A DNA stretch of 37,192 bases from Vulcanimicrobiota bacterium (GTDB lineage: Bacteria > Vulcanimicrobiota > Vulcanimicrobiia > Vulcanimicrobiales > Vulcanimicrobiaceae): the NCBI GenBank assembly GCA_003161435.1, contig PMOS01000035.1, positions 3,558 to 40,749 of the forward strand, in the 5' to 3' direction. Shown in pieces: positions 1-7,328 of this stretch; the stretch's first letter is position 1; each line of letters begins with the position of its first letter. The position numbers and the translations under genes are program-made. The notes beneath the pieces were generated by a model, which searched no databases, was not told the DNA's origin, and saw only the letters and a list, made by a program, of their open reading frames with translations.

Positions 1-310
1 GAAGGAAAGTGCCACAGAAACAAACCGCTGCGGCTTCGACAGGCTCAGCCTGACAAGGTCGACGGCAAGGGTGAAATCGTGCGGTAAGAGCGCACGGCGC
101 TCCGCGGTGACGCGGGCGCGGGTAAACCCCACCTGGAGCAAGACGGCTCGATCACCGGAGGCCGGTTCAGTTATCTGAACCGGTCGAAGGGCGCCGGCCC
201 GGCGTACGAGCCAACGTCGCAACGAGGTCGCCGGTGACGGCGGCCCCAGAGAGATGGCGACCACGGCCTCTTCGGAGGCTTTGACAGAATCCGGCGTACA
301 GGCGTCCTCC
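1..310 (+). ncRNA. rnpB: RNase P RNA, 3' portion (5' end outside the window)
   Basis: This is the catalytic RNA that trims the 5' ends of tRNA precursors. Several conserved blocks of bacterial type-A RNase P RNA are visible in the right order. GGAAAGTGCCACAGAAA lies at 4-20. GGGTGAAA followed by GCGGTAAGAGCGCAC lies at about 69-95. GGTAAACCCCACCTGGAGC lies at 121-139. The 3' core ACAGAATCCGGCGTACAGG lies at about 285-303. The 5' strand of helices P1-P4 is missing, so roughly 100 nt lie upstream of the window. The 3' end at about 310 is estimated from the usual distance past the ACAGAA block. A hairpin matching a repeat family elsewhere in the window occupies the P12 area at 32-50. Confidence in the identity is high; the exact 3' end is uncertain by about 10 nt. 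Confidence 0.93.
32..50 (-). repeat. Hairpin repeat copy 1, inside the P12 region of rnpB
   Basis: On the minus strand this reads GGCT, then the 11-nt loop GAGCCTGTCGA, then AGCC. The loop is identical to that of the copy at 28545-28569. It lies in the normally variable P12 arm of rnpB, where an extra hairpin would be tolerated. The stem here is only 4 bp. Confidence 0.6.
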
Positions 311-334
311 GCACACTCTCCCGAATCCAGCGCG

Positions 335-2155
335 ATGAGTCCTCGCCTCCGCCAAGCCATCGCGGTGACGATCGGCGTGATTCTCCTCGCGTCGGTCGCG
401 ATCGACAGTGCCGGCGCGCTCTTCGCGAACGCGCACATCGGCTTCGTCGGTGCGAGCGACGCCGGGAGTCCGGGCTCGTTTCTCGTGCAGCGGGTGACCG
501 ATCCGAAGGCGCTGGTCGAGGGCCCCTTTCACGTCGGCGGCCGCGTCGGCGTTCGCGTGGGCGACCGCGTTCGGCTGGTCGACCGTTCGGCGGCGAATCA
601 GTTCCGATTCTTGCGCGCGCGGCTCGGCGACCAGTTCACTTTCATCGGGAAAGACGCTAAGGGCGCCCCGACGCGCTTTACCGCGACGATGACGCCGGCC
701 GGGCCGGCGCCGCCGTCGTTCTGGATCTACCAGCTGCTGCGATTGGCGCTGGTGCTGGTCGGCCTCGTCGTCGCGCTGCGGCGGCCGAACGATCCGGTCG
801 CGCGGCTGATGGTCTGCCTCTTCTTCGGGCTGGCCGCGCTCTTCCAAAGCGGCGCGCCGTTCTATCCGGTCTGGCTGACCGGGTTGATCTTCGTCGTCGC
901 GCGCTTCTCGCAAGTCTACGTCGCGTGGGCGGCGCTGGCGCTGGGCACGGAGTTCCCCACCCGCAGCGAAAGCGGCCTGCGGCGTTGGCTCGAGCGCGCG
1001 AACTTTCCGTACTCGCTGATCTGCCTGGTGACGCTCTTCTCGGCGTTCTTTTTGGTGATCGTCGTCTTGATGCCGCCGCCGCCGTTCCTGCAAGGCCTCG
1101 GCATCGCCGAGACCGTGCTGTACTTCGTCGCCGCGGCAACCGCGTTTGTCATCGGCGGTCGCGGAGCGACCGGCGCCGATCGCAAGCGCGTGCAGTGGGT
1201 CGCGTGGACGCTGTGTGCCGGCTTCTCGGGGACGCTGATCGCGCTCGCGATGATCGTGCTGCGCGTTCCGCGCGGCCCGGCCTACGAATGGCTCGGCCTC
1301 ACGTTGCTCGCCGTCCCGTTCGGCTTGGGCTATGCGATCGTGCGGCATCGCGTCGTCGACATCGGCTTCGTCGTCAACCGTGCGCTCGTGTTCGCGACCG
1401 TATCGGGGATCGTGCTGCTGGCGTTCGCGGCGCTCGAGTGGCTGCTCGGCAACGTGCTGGTCAGCGTTTCGCACATCACGTCGGTGTCGCTCGAGCTCGG
1501 CCTCGCGCTGGTGCTCGGGTTCTCGCTGCGCTCGATCCACGCGCGAATCGACGCGCTGGTCGACGATCTCTTCTTTCGCGAGCGCCACCGATCCGACCAT
1601 GCGCTGCGCGGCTTCGCGCGCGAAGTCGGCTACATCAACGATCCGCGCGTGGCGATCGCGCGCACGCACCGGGAGCTCTGCAGCAACAGCGGGGCGTCGA
1701 GCGTCGCGGTCTACGTCGTCGCGGGCGTTGGCGTCGTGCGCGTCGACCCCGACGCGCCGGAAGCACCGGCGGGGGTGGATGTCGACGATCCGGCGCTGGT
1801 CCGGCTGCGCGCGACGCGCGCTCCGGTTGCGCTCAGGAGCAGCCTCGAGAGCGCGTTCGCCGGCAATCGCGCGTTTCCGATGATCGTGCGCGACGCGATC
1901 ACCGGCGCCGTCGTGCTCGGCGCCAAGACGAACGGCGAGGCCTACGCGCCCGACGAGACGGCGACGATCGAGGCCGTCGCCCTCGCGCTGGGCAACGCCC
2001 TGGACGCGCTGCAAACCGCGGCCCTGCGGGCCGAGGTAGCGCGGGTGCTCAACGGGGCGCCGCTCGAATCGCTGCGCCGTACGGTCGGCGCTGCGACGTG
2101 GGCCGACGGCGTCGTTTCGCAACCGGCGGGGTCGCTGCTCGGTCAGGGTGAATAA
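335..2155 (+). CDS. Polytopic membrane protein with a C-terminal GAF-like cytoplasmic domain
   Basis: The protein has 606 aa. Residues 8-30 form one membrane segment. Residues 31-120 look like an extracytoplasmic, possibly PDZ-like domain (VGVRVGDRVRLVD). About seven further hydrophobic segments lie between about 125 and 400. The cytoplasmic end carries DDLFFRERHRSDHALRGFA, which resembles the linker after the membrane part of ComP-like sensors, followed by a GAF-like fold to about residue 590. No histidine-kinase or GGDEF motif is visible, so it may sense or scaffold without its own catalytic output. I use the ATG at 335. An in-frame ATG at 254 lies inside conserved rnpB sequence and would add 27 hydrophilic residues before the first membrane segment. 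The stop overlaps the next start as TAATG, so the two genes are probably cotranscribed. The family is not firmly recognised. Confidence 0.75.
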   Translation: MSPRLRQAIAVTIGVILLASVAIDSAGALFANAHIGFVGASDAGSPGSFLVQRVTDPKALVEGPFHVGGRVGVRVGDRVRLVDRSAANQFRFLRARLGDQFTFIGKDAKGAPTRFTATMTPAGPAPPSFWIYQLLRLALVLVGLVVALRRPNDPVARLMVCLFFGLAALFQSGAPFYPVWLTGLIFVVARFSQVYVAWAALALGTEFPTRSESGLRRWLERANFPYSLICLVTLFSAFFLVIVVLMPPPPFLQGLGIAETVLYFVAAATAFVIGGRGATGADRKRVQWVAWTLCAGFSGTLIALAMIVLRVPRGPAYEWLGLTLLAVPFGLGYAIVRHRVVDIGFVVNRALVFATVSGIVLLAFAALEWLLGNVLVSVSHITSVSLELGLALVLGFSLRSIHARIDALVDDLFFRERHRSDHALRGFAREVGYINDPRVAIARTHRELCSNSGASSVAVYVVAGVGVVRVDPDAPEAPAGVDVDDPALVRLRATRAPVALRSSLESAFAGNRAFPMIVRDAITGAVVLGAKTNGEAYAPDETATIEAVALALGNALDALQTAALRAEVARVLNGAPLESLRRTVGAATWADGVVSQPAGSLLGQGE

Positions 2156-2562
2156 TGGGGACCGTGGCGCACTTCACCAAAGACCAGACCGTCGAGCAGG
2201 CGTTCAAGACGCACGCGGGCGCGAAGCGCGTCTTCGCGCGCTTCCATCTCGGCGGCTGCTCGCATTGTTCGATCAGCGAGACCGAGACGATCGAACAGGT
2301 AAGCGAGGGATACGGCATCCCGCTCAACCTTCTGATGGCCGACCTCGAGAAGCTCTTCGAGCAACCGGCGCTCGAGGTGGGTGACACCGTCAAGCTGCCC
2401 GACGATATCCGGTCGAAGATCCCGCAGCTCGCCAGCGTCCCGGAACTGGGTAAGGTGACCGATCTGGCGGCCGGAGCGTACACCGTCGTCTTCGGTGAAG
2501 TGCGCCTTCAGGGCTTGGCCGAGGACTTCATCAAGGTCGACCCCGCCGCCGTCCCGGCATAG
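2155..2562 (+). CDS. DUF1858-type small cysteine protein
   Basis: The protein has 135 aa. The first 70 residues match the DUF1858 pattern: a short helix (TVEQAFKTH), a turn with two cysteines (GGCSHCSIS, near residues 33-41) and ETIEQVSEGYGIPLNLLMAD. This domain often accompanies proteins involved in Fe-S, nitrosative-stress or redox functions, and the Cys pair may bind a metal or cluster. Residues 75-135 (VGDTVKLPDDIRSKIPQLA and following) have no family I recognise. The start overlaps the stop of the upstream membrane-protein gene by one base (TAATG), which suggests translational coupling. A perfect 8-bp hairpin follows the stop. The domain call is reasonably sure; the function is unknown. 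Confidence 0.75.
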   Translation: MGTVAHFTKDQTVEQAFKTHAGAKRVFARFHLGGCSHCSISETETIEQVSEGYGIPLNLLMADLEKLFEQPALEVGDTVKLPDDIRSKIPQLASVPELGKVTDLAAGAYTVVFGEVRLQGLAEDFIKVDPAAVPA

Positions 2563-2580
2563 CGACCGCGCAGCGGTCGC
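2562..2580. terminator. Hairpin between convergent genes, possible bidirectional terminator
   Basis: GCGACCGC (2562-2569) and GCGGTCGC (2573-2580) form a perfect 8-bp stem around a GCA loop. It starts within the stop of the DUF1858-type gene and lies 9 bp from the 3' end of the opposing DUF2203 gene. There is no T-tract, so intrinsic termination is only suggested by position. Confidence 0.45.
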
Positions 2581-2588
2581 CGGCACCG

Positions 2589-2966
2589 CTAAAGCAGCTT
2601 GCGGTCGGCGAAGCTCTCGTCGGTCCCGTGCCAGTGGGTCAGCTCCGACTCGCCTGCCTTCCAGCAGAGGTACACCGGCCGGCCCTCGCGCATCGACGGG
2701 AAGTCGAGCAGCCCGAGGTCGATGTCCTTGACGACACAGCCATGCGCCTCGATCCGGTTGATCAGACGCACGATCTCCGCTTTGAGCTCGGTGAAGCCGC
2801 GCGACCGGCGCCGATCGCGCATCACATCGGGTCGCCCGGCGCGCAGCGCCGGATCGGTTTCGAGCAGCCGGATCGCCAGATCGCGACGCTTCACCCAGAG
2901 CTCCCGGAGCAGGGGCTCGAGCACGGGGATGAGGGCGTTCGCTTTCTCGGCAGAAAAGAGCTTCAT
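2589..2966 (-). CDS. DUF2203 family protein
   Basis: The protein has 125 aa. It matches the DUF2203 layout: an N-terminal MKLFSAEKANALIPVLEPLL helix, a middle helix with an E-x-x-x-L-I-N-R-I pattern, then GCVVKDIDLGLLDFPS and the C-terminal YLCWKAGESELTHWHGTDE. The Trp/His-rich end is typical of the family. The molecular role is not known to me. It converges on the DUF1858-type gene and diverges from rapZ. Its ATG (2964-2966) is separated from the rapZ ATG by only two bases, so any promoter for either gene must lie inside the other gene's coding sequence. Confidence 0.85.
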   Translation of the reverse strand: MKLFSAEKANALIPVLEPLLRELWVKRRDLAIRLLETDPALRAGRPDVMRDRRRSRGFTELKAEIVRLINRIEAHGCVVKDIDLGLLDFPSMREGRPVYLCWKAGESELTHWHGTDESFADRKLL

Positions 2967-2968
2967 AT

Positions 2969-3823
2969 ATGCGCCGTCTTGTCATCGTAACGGGGCTGTC
3001 GGGCGCGGGCAAGAGCCAGGCCATGAAATCGCTCGAAGACTTCGGCTTTGCGTGCCTCGACAACGCGCCACCCGTGCTCGCGCGGCCATTCGTCACGCTC
3101 GCCGAAGAAGCCGGCTACAAGAACGCGGCGCTGGCGCTCGACGTGCGAACGCTGGGACCGTTCGGCGACCCGGTCGCCGCCGTCGACGAGCTCGGTGCGG
3201 CCGGACTGCGCGCCGACGTCGTGTTCTTGGACGCTGAGGACGAGACGCTGATCCGCCGCTACAGCGAGACGCGCCGCCGCCATCCGTTCGGTGAGAACGG
3301 CGTCGGTCTGGCCGAGGCGATCGCCGCGGAACGCGCTTCCCTGGCCACGCTGCGCGATCGCGCGGACGTCGTGTGGGACACGACGCGCCTGACGCTCGGT
3401 CAGCTCAAGGACCGCATCGGCACGACCTTCGCCGGCGCCGACGAACGCCGGCTTCGCGTGAGCGTCGTCGCCTTCGGGTTCAAGTACGGCATCCCGCTCG
3501 ACGCCGACCTCCTCTTCGACGTGCGCTTCTTGCCCAATCCGAACTACGTGGCCGGGCTGCGCGAGCTCACCGGCGCCGATGCGCCCGTGGTGGCGTATCT
3601 CGAGGCGATCCCCGACACGGAAGGCTTCCTCGAGAGCGTCTTCCCGCTGCTGGATTTCCTCGTCCCCCGCTATGAGCGCGAGGGCAAGTCGCAGGTGACG
3701 ATCGCGATCGGTTGCACGGGCGGCCGTCACCGCAGCGTCTACGTCGGCCGCCGCCTGCAACAGCATATCAGCGAGACGACGGCCGCGCAGGCGACCTTCG
3801 AGGCTCGGGACGTCAACCGATGA
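2969..3823 (+). CDS. rapZ: RNase adapter / nucleotide-binding protein RapZ (YvcJ)
   Basis: The protein has 284 aa, normal for the family. The N-terminal P-loop kinase-like domain has Walker A GLSGAGKS at residues 9-16. A middle motif reads FLDAEDETLIRRYSETRRRH. The conserved C-terminal domain ends in AIGCTGGRHRSVYVGRRL, the RNA- and metabolite-binding part in E. coli RapZ. In enterobacteria RapZ guides RNase E to the sRNA GlmZ and so controls glucosamine-6-phosphate synthesis. In other phyla the role is less clear but is linked to the cell envelope. The upstream sequence has only a weak purine run (AAAAGAG). The gene overlaps yvcK by 4 bp (ATGA), the common rapZ-yvcK order. Confidence 0.95.
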   Translation: MRRLVIVTGLSGAGKSQAMKSLEDFGFACLDNAPPVLARPFVTLAEEAGYKNAALALDVRTLGPFGDPVAAVDELGAAGLRADVVFLDAEDETLIRRYSETRRRHPFGENGVGLAEAIAAERASLATLRDRADVVWDTTRLTLGQLKDRIGTTFAGADERRLRVSVVAFGFKYGIPLDADLLFDVRFLPNPNYVAGLRELTGADAPVVAYLEAIPDTEGFLESVFPLLDFLVPRYEREGKSQVTIAIGCTGGRHRSVYVGRRLQQHISETTAAQATFEARDVNR

Positions 3824-5163
3824 GCAATCGCATGCGGCGCTCGCTCAACATCGCGCGCTGGCTCCTGCCGGGTCTGGGGGTCAAGCGTTGGCTGCTGCTC
3901 GCGGTGGTCGGCGCGACGTTGTTCGTCAACGGCGTGTCGCGGTATCTCACCGACGAAGGGACGACGCTGCGCGTCAACGAGTTCGTCGATTGGCTGGTCG
4001 CGGATTTCTTTCCGCCGGGTTACCTGTCGTGGACGTTCATGGTCGTCGGTGCGCTGTTCGTCGCGCTGGGGATCTGGCGCTGGCTCAACGCGATCGTCAG
4101 CGCGGTAGCGCCGTCGCGCACCAGCAACGTCATCGACGCCATCCGCGAACGCCGGCTCGACCGCGGCTACAAGATCGTCGTCGTCGGCGGCGGCACCGGG
4201 CTTTCCACGATGCTGCGCGGGCTCAAGAAGATCACCACCAACGTGACGGCGGTCGTCACGGTCAGCGACGACGGCGGCTCGTCGGGCCGCCTGCAAAAAG
4301 AACTGGGCGTGCTGCCGCCGGGTGACATTCGCAACTGCCTGGTCGCGCTCGCCGATGACGAAGCCTTGGTGACCGAGCTCTTCCAGTACCGTTTCGTCGA
4401 AGGCGAAGGCCTCAGCGGACACTCGTTCGGCAACTTGTTCCTGGCCGCAATGACCGGCATCACCGGCAACTTCGACAAAGCGGTCAAAGAGTCGAGCCGC
4501 GTCTTGAACGTGAAAGGGCGCGTCCTGCCGTCGACACTCTCCGTCGTGCGGCTGTGTGCGAAGTTGGTCGACGGACGCGAGATCGAGGGCGAGTCGAACA
4601 TCCCCGAGGCGCGTGGGCAGATCGATCGCGTTTTTTTCGACCCGCCCTACGCCGCGCCGCTCGAAGAGGTCGTCACGGCGATCCGCGGTGCCGACGCGAT
4701 CGTGCTCGGGCCGGGTTCGCTGTATACCTCGATCATGCCGAACCTGCTGGTCGATCGCGTCGGCCGGGAGATCGAAGCGGCGAGCGCGGTGAAGATCTAC
4801 GTCTGCAACGTGATGACGCAGCCCGGCGAGACGGATGGATACACGGCCTCGGCGCACGTGCGCGCGTTGCTGCGCGGCGCCGACGCCAACGTGTGCGAGG
4901 TCGTGGTGGTCAACGACGAGTTGCCGCGCAAGTTGCGTGAAGCCTACGCCGAGGAAGGCCAGTTGCCCGTCCAGGTCGACGAGGAGCAGCTTCGCTCGCT
5001 GGGCGTGCGCGTCGTGCAGTCGAACGTGATCAGCGAGACCCAGACGGTCCGGCACGACAGCGATCGGCTCGCGGCGGTCGTCATCGGAATCGTCGACGAA
5101 GCGGTCGCGGAGCGCGCGTCGTACGTGCGCTTCCGCTCGGCCGGGCCGGAACCCGCCACGTGA
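3820..5163 (+). CDS. yvcK: YvcK/CofD-like gluconeogenesis factor with N-terminal membrane anchor
   Basis: The protein has 447 aa. The core from about residue 117 has the CofD/YvcK signature VVVGGGTGLSTMLRGLK (GGGTGLS at 123-129), then TVSDDGGSSGRLQKELG and PPGDIRNCLVALADD, a UDP-sugar/2-phospholactate-transferase-like fold. YvcK proteins bind UDP-GlcNAc-type nucleotide sugars and affect carbon flux into the wall. Two membrane segments precede the core, at about 23-42 and 70-92, so the enzyme is probably tethered to the inner face of the membrane. An upstream in-frame ATG at 3712 lies within rapZ and is rejected in favour of the ATGA overlap at 3820. The stop overlaps the next small gene (TGATG). 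Confidence 0.92.
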   Translation: MSNRMRRSLNIARWLLPGLGVKRWLLLAVVGATLFVNGVSRYLTDEGTTLRVNEFVDWLVADFFPPGYLSWTFMVVGALFVALGIWRWLNAIVSAVAPSRTSNVIDAIRERRLDRGYKIVVVGGGTGLSTMLRGLKKITTNVTAVVTVSDDGGSSGRLQKELGVLPPGDIRNCLVALADDEALVTELFQYRFVEGEGLSGHSFGNLFLAAMTGITGNFDKAVKESSRVLNVKGRVLPSTLSVVRLCAKLVDGREIEGESNIPEARGQIDRVFFDPPYAAPLEEVVTAIRGADAIVLGPGSLYTSIMPNLLVDRVGREIEAASAVKIYVCNVMTQPGETDGYTASAHVRALLRGADANVCEVVVVNDELPRKLREAYAEEGQLPVQVDEEQLRSLGVRVVQSNVISETQTVRHDSDRLAAVVIGIVDEAVAERASYVRFRSAGPEPAT

Positions 5164-5384
5164 TGCTGGTGCCGCCGGCGCCCGACCCGGTCCTGGTGCG
5201 CTGGCTGACGGCGATCCCCGCCGTGCGGTGCGTGTCGCCGGCGTTCCGGCCGTGGACGCGCGCAACGAACACGTTCGACGTCGTGCGCTATGTGCCGCGT
5301 CCGGCCGACGCATCGGAAGCGGAGCTGTGGTTCATCTATCACGCGAACCGCGTCGTCGCGTTCGCGCGCTACGAGGCCGTCTAG
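5163..5384 (+). CDS. Small protein of unknown function, coupled to yvcK
   Basis: The protein has 73 aa, begins MLVPPAPDPVLVRWL and ends FIYHANRVVAFARYEAV. I do not recognise the family. It has no signal peptide, membrane segment or cysteine cluster beyond one Cys. Its ATG overlaps the yvcK stop (TGATG), and its TAG stop interlocks with the TAG of the opposing glycerate kinase gene in a shared CTAG. The coding case rests on this tight coupling and a clean reading frame. A GTG three bases upstream is an alternative start. The protein may serve YvcK or RapZ, but that is inference from position only. Confidence 0.55.
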   Translation: MLVPPAPDPVLVRWLTAIPAVRCVSPAFRPWTRATNTFDVVRYVPRPADASEAELWFIYHANRVVAFARYEAV

Positions 5385-6502
5385 CGGCCCGGCACCAGAA
5401 ACGGCGCGATGCGCGCTGCGGCCGCGCGCAGGTTCGCCGCCGCGTCGCGCATCGCGTCCTCGAGCGAGACGGGTCCGGCGACGACGGGAAAGCAGCGGAT
5501 CCCGCGCGCACGCAGTGCTTTCTCGGCCTCCGGATCGACGCTGCCTCCGAATGCGATCGTATCGACGTGTGCTTCCCGCGCTAACGCACCGACGCCGTCG
5601 ACGACCTTGCCGTACAGCGTTTGCTCGTCGATGCGTCCTTCGCCGGTAAAACACCAGTCGGCGCCCTCGAGCGCGGCAGCCAGGCCGCGCACGTCCGCCA
5701 CCACCGCCACGCCGCGCTCGAGCCGCGCGCCGCACGCGACGGCCAGCGCCCAGCCGAGCCCGCCGGCAGCACCCGCGCCGGGAAGCGTGCGCAGATCGCG
5801 TCCGGTTTCGACGGTCAGCGCGTCGGCCAACCGCGCGAGGACCCCGTCGAGGAACGCGACGTCGGCGGCGGAGGCTCCCTTCTGCGGTCCATACACGGCC
5901 GCGGCGCCCGCCGGCCCGAGCAACGGATTGTCGACGTCGCACGCGATCGCCAAGTCGGCGTGTGCGGGACGCGGATCGAGCCCGGCCAGATCGATCCGCG
6001 CGAGGCGGGCCAGCGCCACGGGGGTGGGTTCGAGTTCGGCGCCCGAGGCATCCAGGAAGCGCGCGCCCAGTGCCGCCAGCGCCCCGGCGCCCCCATCGGT
6101 AGTGGCGCTCCCCCCGATCCCGAGGACGATTCGCCGCGCTCCTGCGTCGAGCGCGTCGCGCAGCAGCTCGCCGGTCCCGCGCGTCGTGGCGCGTCGCGGG
6201 TCGAGCCGATCGCCGAGCAGCTCGAGGCCGGAAGCGGCGGCCATCTCGACGATCGCGGTGTCGCCGTCGCGCGCATAGGTCGCCTCGACCCGTGCGCCGA
6301 GCGGACCGCTCACGGTAACGGTGCGCGCCGTCGCTCCACCGGCCACGAAGGCGGCGACCGTCCCGTCGCCACCATCAGCCATGGGGACGATCGTGCAGAT
6401 GCAGTCCGGGATGACGTCGCGCAGTCCCGCCGCGAGTGCGGCGGCAACGCCCGCGGCCTCGAGGCTGCCCTTGAACTTGTCCGGCGCGATGACGACGCGC
6501 AA
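5381..6502 (-). CDS. glxK: Glycerate kinase (GlxK/GarK family)
   Basis: The protein has 373 aa. It phosphorylates D-glycerate with ATP, typically to 2-phosphoglycerate, feeding glyoxylate or serine breakdown products into glycolysis. The start VVIAPDKFKGSLEA is the hallmark of this family. MADGGDGTVAAFV, GIGGSATTDGGAGALAALG and GAAGGLGWAL follow in the expected order. Length is typical. The gene sits upstream of nothing obviously related: next on the same strand is a convergent end with the small yvcK-linked gene, and a small lipoprotein gene lies 5 bp upstream of its start. Those minus-strand genes may form one transcript. No other glyoxylate-pathway gene is in the window. The exact product (2- or 3-phosphoglycerate) cannot be told from sequence. 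Confidence 0.93.
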   Translation of the reverse strand: MRVVIAPDKFKGSLEAAGVAAALAAGLRDVIPDCICTIVPMADGGDGTVAAFVAGGATARTVTVSGPLGARVEATYARDGDTAIVEMAAASGLELLGDRLDPRRATTRGTGELLRDALDAGARRIVLGIGGSATTDGGAGALAALGARFLDASGAELEPTPVALARLARIDLAGLDPRPAHADLAIACDVDNPLLGPAGAAAVYGPQKGASAADVAFLDGVLARLADALTVETGRDLRTLPGAGAAGGLGWALAVACGARLERGVAVVADVRGLAAALEGADWCFTGEGRIDEQTLYGKVVDGVGALAREAHVDTIAFGGSVDPEAEKALRARGIRCFPVVAGPVSLEDAMRDAAANLRAAAARIAPFLVPGR

Positions 6503-6507
6503 CGGCG

Positions 6508-6855
6508 CTACGATTTGTTCAGCGGAATGTCGACGGTGATCGTCTGCCCGGAGTCGATGCTACCGCTGTAGGGCGGCGCGTTGAAGTTCGGCGACGCGTA
6601 GCCGGACGGCGTCTGAATCGCCATCGTGTATTGCCCGCCGGGGATCGTTCCGATGCGGTACGTCCCATCGCTGGCGGTGGTCGCGTTGAGGATCGTGTCG
6701 ACGCTCACCAGCACGCCTGCGATCGGCTGATTCGTCGCCGCGTCGTAGACGCGACCGCTGATCGAGCCGTAGTTCGCCGCCGGCGGAACCGAAGGGCTGC
6801 AGCCCGCGAGAAGCGCGAGCGGCAGAACGAAGAGGACGAAGCGTTGACGGGTCAC
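6508..6855 (-). CDS. Small lipoprotein with carboxypeptidase-regulatory-like (beta-sandwich) domain
   Basis: The protein has 115 aa. A signal peptide with lipobox LAGC (VLPLALLAGCSPS) gives a lipidated Cys near residue 19. The rest is one CarboxypepD_reg-like domain: GSISGRVYDAATNQPIAGVLVSV, then a TTASDGTYRIGTIPGGQYT repeat typical of the fold. Such domains are usually structural or binding modules on the cell surface. It lies 5 bp upstream of glycerate kinase on the same strand, so it may be cotranscribed with it, but no functional link is evident. Confidence 0.8.
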   Translation of the reverse strand: MTRQRFVLFVLPLALLAGCSPSVPPAANYGSISGRVYDAATNQPIAGVLVSVDTILNATTASDGTYRIGTIPGGQYTMAIQTPSGYASPNFNAPPYSGSIDSGQTITVDIPLNKS

Positions 6856-6900
6856 GCCGCCGCGTTCGCTCTGGCCGGAAGCCGAACCCGCCAGGACACG

Positions 6901-7251
6901 CTAGACCGGGACGGCACCCTCTTCGGCATCCTGACGATCGAGGCTCGCGGCCTTTTCGTCGACGAGCCAGCGGTTGGCGTCGTCGCGGCGTGCCGGCGGG
7001 ACGCGCGCCTTGAGCCAGGTCAGCACCTCGTCGTCGCTCTGACAGGTGTCGAGCGCCGCGTCGAACATCCGCGCCGTGATCCCCCAGCGATCGAAGACGC
7101 CGCGGTCCATCGGGCACGGGTAGATGTAGTCATAGATCGTACCGTCGCGAGCGGCGCGCGCCTTGTCGAACACGCGCGCCAGCCACAGGTAGCCGTCGAT
7201 CGCCTCGCGGCCGCGGCGCGGAAAATCACCGTTGCGAAAATCGGTGGCCAT
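6901..7251 (-). CDS. DUF5069-type protein
   Basis: The protein has 116 aa. The order FPRRG, then GYLWLARVFDKARAARDGT, then YIYPCPMDRGVFDRWGI matches the small DUF5069 family, which has no established function. The invariant-looking D-K-A-R and the short YPCP motif are present. The minus-strand start is preceded by a good ribosome-binding site (GGAGAGA about 5 nt upstream, read from 7257-7263). The gene is divergent from the sulfur amino-acid operon. The 45 bp between it and the lipoprotein gene show nothing notable. Confidence 0.75.
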   Translation of the reverse strand: MATDFRNGDFPRRGREAIDGYLWLARVFDKARAARDGTIYDYIYPCPMDRGVFDRWGITARMFDAALDTCQSDDEVLTWLKARVPPARRDDANRWLVDEKAASLDRQDAEEGAVPV

Positions 7252-7328
7252 CTGTCTCTCTCCTACGGATCCGTACCACTGCCTTGGACGCAGGCTGCCC
7301 TCCCGGAGTTGCGGAACGCGACCGTTTC

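Noticed and set aside
167..2122. Long minus-strand reading frame (651 codons) opposite the polytopic membrane protein
   Set aside because: Arg/Asp/Ala-rich with no domain motif; it is the mirror of a high-GC coding gene and runs through rnpB.
7252..7328. SAM or other riboswitch upstream of cystathionine beta-synthase
   Set aside because: The 77-bp gap between the divergent genes is too short and shows no recognisable conserved core.
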